NCBI GenBank assembly: GCA_016880395.1
Contig: JAEHDN010000286.1
Location: 1 to 9,102 of the forward strand
Source of the DNA: Candidatus Eiseniibacteriota bacterium
Lineage (GTDB): Bacteria; Eisenbacteria; RBG-16-71-46; SZUA-252
DNA length: 9,102 nucleotides
Reading direction: 5' to 3'
Part shown: positions 7,068 through 9,102 of the stretch, piece by piece
Position numbering within the stretch: position 1 is the stretch's first letter
Layout of the letters: each line of letters starts with the position of its first letter
Notes under the pieces: model-generated
Told to the model about the DNA's origin: nothing
The model's input: the letters and a program-made list of their open reading frames with translations, nothing else
The model's database searches: none
Translations under genes and position numbers: made by a program

Positions 7068-8676
7068 ACCACCGCGCTGATCCCGAGAACCCGAGGTACC
7101 AGGTCTCGTAGGAATTGTTGTCCACCGAGTAGGACGCCTCGAGCCCGAGTGGAAGCGATCCGAACGCCGTCACGTTGAAGTAGCCGCTCCAGGTGTGGGT
7201 CCAGATGTCCGCGAAGTTGGTGGAGTTGAGCCCAGCGAACTCGTAGCGGAAGCCGTAGTCGATGGCCGCCTTCGGGGCATAACCCGCGACGGCCACGCCC
7301 GCCGCGCCGCGCGTGCTCCCGAGCGGCGTGAAGTAGCTCCGCGACGTGAAGTCCCAGTCCCGGTAGGTCAGGCGCCCGTCCACGGTCACGGTCGGCGTCG
7401 CGGTCTTCACGCGGTAGGAAGCGCCGCCGCCCGCGGTCCAGCGCCGGTTGTCGTCGGAATAGATTCCGCGCGAGACAACGGCGTCCGCGGTGCCGCGTCC
7501 GCTCCACTGCCAGCCGAGCCCGCCCTCGTACTCGTCCACGTGCCCCGGCACGAACACGGTGTCGGGCTCCGTCTCCTTGAGCGCGAGGTAGTCCCGGTGG
7601 ATCGCGGCGCGCGGAGTGAGCCGCCCGCTGAAGCGCCACACGCGTGCACCCCACCCGAAGAACGTGTCCTCATCGCCAAGCGGGAAGAGGGTCGCGCCCG
7701 GGTTCTGCTCGAAGGATCGGTACTCGACGGCCGCCGAGGCCTGCCAGGGATAGCCGCGCAGGAAGGAGCCGTCGACGCGCGTCAGGACGCTCGAGACGTC
7801 GTAGTTCCGGGCCGAGCCGGAGCCAGGAGTCTCGACGACGTCGAGCCACGCGACGCGTCCGGGGGAGGTGGCCTGGCGGGCCAGCGTGCCGCGGCCCTGG
7901 ATGTACGGCCCGTCCGTCTCGACCGTGAAGTCGGGGGCCAGGTCGACGTATTCGCGCTCCTTGGACGCGCTCCAGCCTGTCCCCGCGGAGGGCTTGAGCG
8001 CGTTGGAGATCGCCCCGCGCTCCTCGGCGGTAGCCTCCGGATCGGCGTGGAGGGACTCGGCGCGCGCGGCGTAGCGATCGGCCGCGGTCGCGGCGCCGCG
8101 CCAGCGGGAGACGGACGCGAGCCCGAGCCACGCGTCGCCGGTGCGCGGATTGGCCCCGAGGATGCGCTGGTATTCCGTGGACGCGGCGGCGAGATCCCCG
8201 CTCCAGGAGAGCACGCGCGCGTATCCCACGCGGGTCTCCAGATTCGTGGAATCGGCTGCGATCGCGGTCCGGAACTCGCGAGCCGCCTCCTCGTGGCGGC
8301 CGGACCAGGCGAGCACCCGCGCATAGCCGGCGCGGAGCGTGGCGTCGTTCGGTTTCTTCGAGAGGAGCTCGCGGTACTCGGCGATCGATTCGTCGTAGCG
8401 GCGCTGCCAGGAGAGCACGCGCGCGAGGAGGAGCCGCGCGTCGTCGTTGTCCGGCCTGGCGCGGAGCTCCGACTGGAGAAGCGGGATGGCCTCAGCCTGG
8501 CGATCCTCGCGGATGCGGGCGCGGGCGGCGTCGTACGGGCTCACGCCCGATTGCGCATGAGCGGGCACGGTGGAAACGGCGAGGAGAAGGAGCAGGAGGG
8601 TCGGCGCGAACGACGCGACGAGGCCCCGGAGGCTACGGGCGGTTCGCGTCGACCTTCTGGCTTCGGCTGGCTTCAC
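7066..8676 (-). CDS. TPR and outer-membrane beta-barrel protein, probable polysaccharide exporter (YaiO/PgaA/BcsC-like)
   Basis: With the preferred GTG start at 8676 the protein has 536 residues. It has a basic n-region, a Leu-rich core (TLLLLLLAVS) and a signal-peptidase site after AHA (about residue 41). Residues 46-225 form about five TPR motifs; Trp90, Trp124, Trp158 and Trp192 recur exactly every 34 residues in the pattern ARVLSW/ARVLAWSG/ARVLSWSG/ASVSRWRG. Residues about 250-536 alternate polar and hydrophobic residues, are rich in Tyr, Trp and Gly, and end in YLGFSGSARW, a typical outer-membrane barrel terminus recognised by the BAM machinery. In PgaA and BcsC a periplasmic TPR arm feeds a glycan into a barrel; the barrel here looks closer in size and style to YaiO-type barrels. 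An upstream GTG at 8730 is in frame but would give an over-long n-region and overlap the previous gene by 98 bases, against 44 for the chosen start. The stop codon lies within the HEAT gene's ribosome-binding site. A passive structural barrel is the main alternative. Confidence 0.87.
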   Translation of the reverse strand: MKPAEARRSTRTARSLRGLVASFAPTLLLLLLAVSTVPAHAQSGVSPYDAARARIREDRQAEAIPLLQSELRARPDNDDARLLLARVLSWQRRYDESIAEYRELLSKKPNDATLRAGYARVLAWSGRHEEAAREFRTAIAADSTNLETRVGYARVLSWSGDLAAASTEYQRILGANPRTGDAWLGLASVSRWRGAATAADRYAARAESLHADPEATAEERGAISNALKPSAGTGWSASKEREYVDLAPDFTVETDGPYIQGRGTLARQATSPGRVAWLDVVETPGSGSARNYDVSSVLTRVDGSFLRGYPWQASAAVEYRSFEQNPGATLFPLGDEDTFFGWGARVWRFSGRLTPRAAIHRDYLALKETEPDTVFVPGHVDEYEGGLGWQWSGRGTADAVVSRGIYSDDNRRWTAGGGASYRVKTATPTVTVDGRLTYRDWDFTSRSYFTPLGSTRGAAGVAVAGYAPKAAIDYGFRYEFAGLNSTNFADIWTHTWSGYFNVTAFGSLPLGLEASYSVDNNSYETWYLGFSGSARW

Positions 8677-9102
8677 GGGCTTCCATTCCCTCGAAGGCAC
8701 GCTGGACCCAATCCGCGGAACGCTTGACACGTTCTCTAGTTATCGGCTCTTCCCAGGGCGACCATGAGTAGGAGGCTACGAGCGGGGTGCTAATCGTAAG
8801 TTCTTGCCCTCCAGAGGCTTGAATCGAGCCTTCGGGGCCCAGCAGGAAGACCTCTCCCGGGCCGGGCGGGCGCGCCCCGGCCACGGCCGGTCCCAGGGAG
8901 TCGGGGCGAAAGCAGGCGGCCGTTGTGGCCCACGCGAGCAGGCCGATGCCCGTGGTCGGCGTCGTCTCGATCTCGGTCGTGCCGTCCCGGTCGTCCAGGA
9001 CCGCGCGGCTCGAGGGGTCGCCGACGATGAGCCCCCATGGGATCGCGACCTCGACGGTGCGACCGAGGGTGTCGAACGCGCACTCGAGGCGTCCCCAGTC
9101 GA
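8633..9102 (-). CDS. C-terminal part of an uncharacterised protein with a carbohydrate-binding-like beta-sandwich (5' end missing)
   Basis: The frame is open without interruption from the right edge to TAG at 8633-8635, giving 155 residues with a believable protein composition. Numbering from the first full codon (9100-9098), GRTVEVAIPWGLIVGD (13-28) resembles the strand in CBM9/DOMON-type or glucodextranase C-terminal-type modules, where 'VEVAIPw' is a frequent pattern. Further on are GIGLLAWATT (51-60), a Gly/Pro-rich turn and GEVFLLGPEGSI, then a hydrophilic helix (WEEPITRERVKRSADWVQRAFEGM) and a charged tail. No catalytic motif is visible. The last 44 bases overlap the preferred start of the TPR-barrel gene, so the two are probably translated from one message. 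Position at the head of an exopolysaccharide-like gene string fits a periplasmic or surface glycan-binding or glycan-hydrolysing protein, but this is inference. That it is coding is fairly sure; the domain assignment is weak. Confidence 0.72.
   Translation of the reverse strand, partial: DWGRLECAFDTLGRTVEVAIPWGLIVGDPSSRAVLDDRDGTTEIETTPTTGIGLLAWATTAACFRPDSLGPAVAGARPPGPGEVFLLGPEGSIQASGGQELTISTPLVASYSWSPWEEPITRERVKRSADWVQRAFEGMEAREASRSQKVDANRP

Noticed and set aside
7195..8727. A 510-codon open frame on the + strand opposite the TPR-barrel gene
   Set aside because: It mirrors the codon pattern of the real gene, has low-complexity Arg/Gly/Ala composition and no domain, and there is no ribosome-binding site of note.
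8724..8729. A perfect TTGACA (-35 consensus) on the + strand
   Set aside because: No TATAAT-like hexamer follows at 16-18 bases (the hexamer at 17 bases is CTCTTC) and no + strand gene lies downstream; it sits in coding sequence of the - strand.
8720..8815. A locally lower-GC patch that might mark an intergenic promoter
   Set aside because: The - strand frame reads through it without interruption and with sensible protein sequence, so it is better explained as coding sequence of the right-edge gene.

Overview
The window is a GC-rich stretch of bacterial chromosome that is almost entirely coding; the largest gap between genes is 40 bases. Several features suggest a Gram-negative (diderm) member of the FCB-related candidate phyla, with Eisenbacteria-like lineages the closest match I recognise. 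The evidence is a secreted metalloprotease ending in a 'PNPF' plus FlgD-like Ig domain, an outer-membrane beta-barrel with a terminal tryptophan, and the GC-rich sequence. This placement is inference from protein style, not from a marker gene. No rRNA, tRNA, CRISPR array, insertion sequence or other mobile element was seen.

Layout: on the + strand, 1-1098 holds the C-terminal part of a hybrid sensor histidine kinase (HisKA, HATPase and receiver), cut by the left edge. Everything else is on the - strand and reads right to left as one tightly packed gene string. First comes the C-terminal part of a probably extracytoplasmic protein with a carbohydrate-binding-like beta-sandwich (8633-9102, cut by the right edge). 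Next are a TPR plus outer-membrane beta-barrel protein (7066-8676), a membrane-anchored HEAT-repeat protein (5991-7055) and a processive-type family 2 glycosyltransferase (4538-5989). After a 40-base gap come a secreted M6-family metalloprotease (1576-4497) and a GNAT acetyltransferase (1079-1579) joined to it by an ATGA stop/start overlap. The GNAT gene meets the kinase gene tail to tail with a 20-base overlap.

How they may work together: the TPR-barrel, HEAT and glycosyltransferase genes look like a compact synthase-dependent exopolysaccharide export system. The inner-membrane glycosyltransferase would polymerise and extrude a glycan, and the TPR-barrel would carry it over the outer membrane, as PgaA, BcsC and AlgK/AlgE do in known systems. 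The HEAT protein is predicted to sit on the cytoplasmic side, where it could scaffold or regulate the synthase. No PilZ (c-di-GMP) domain is visible in the glycosyltransferase or its neighbours here. This three-gene module is the most interesting part of the window. The protease and GNAT may be co-transcribed with it, but nothing in the sequence ties them to it functionally.
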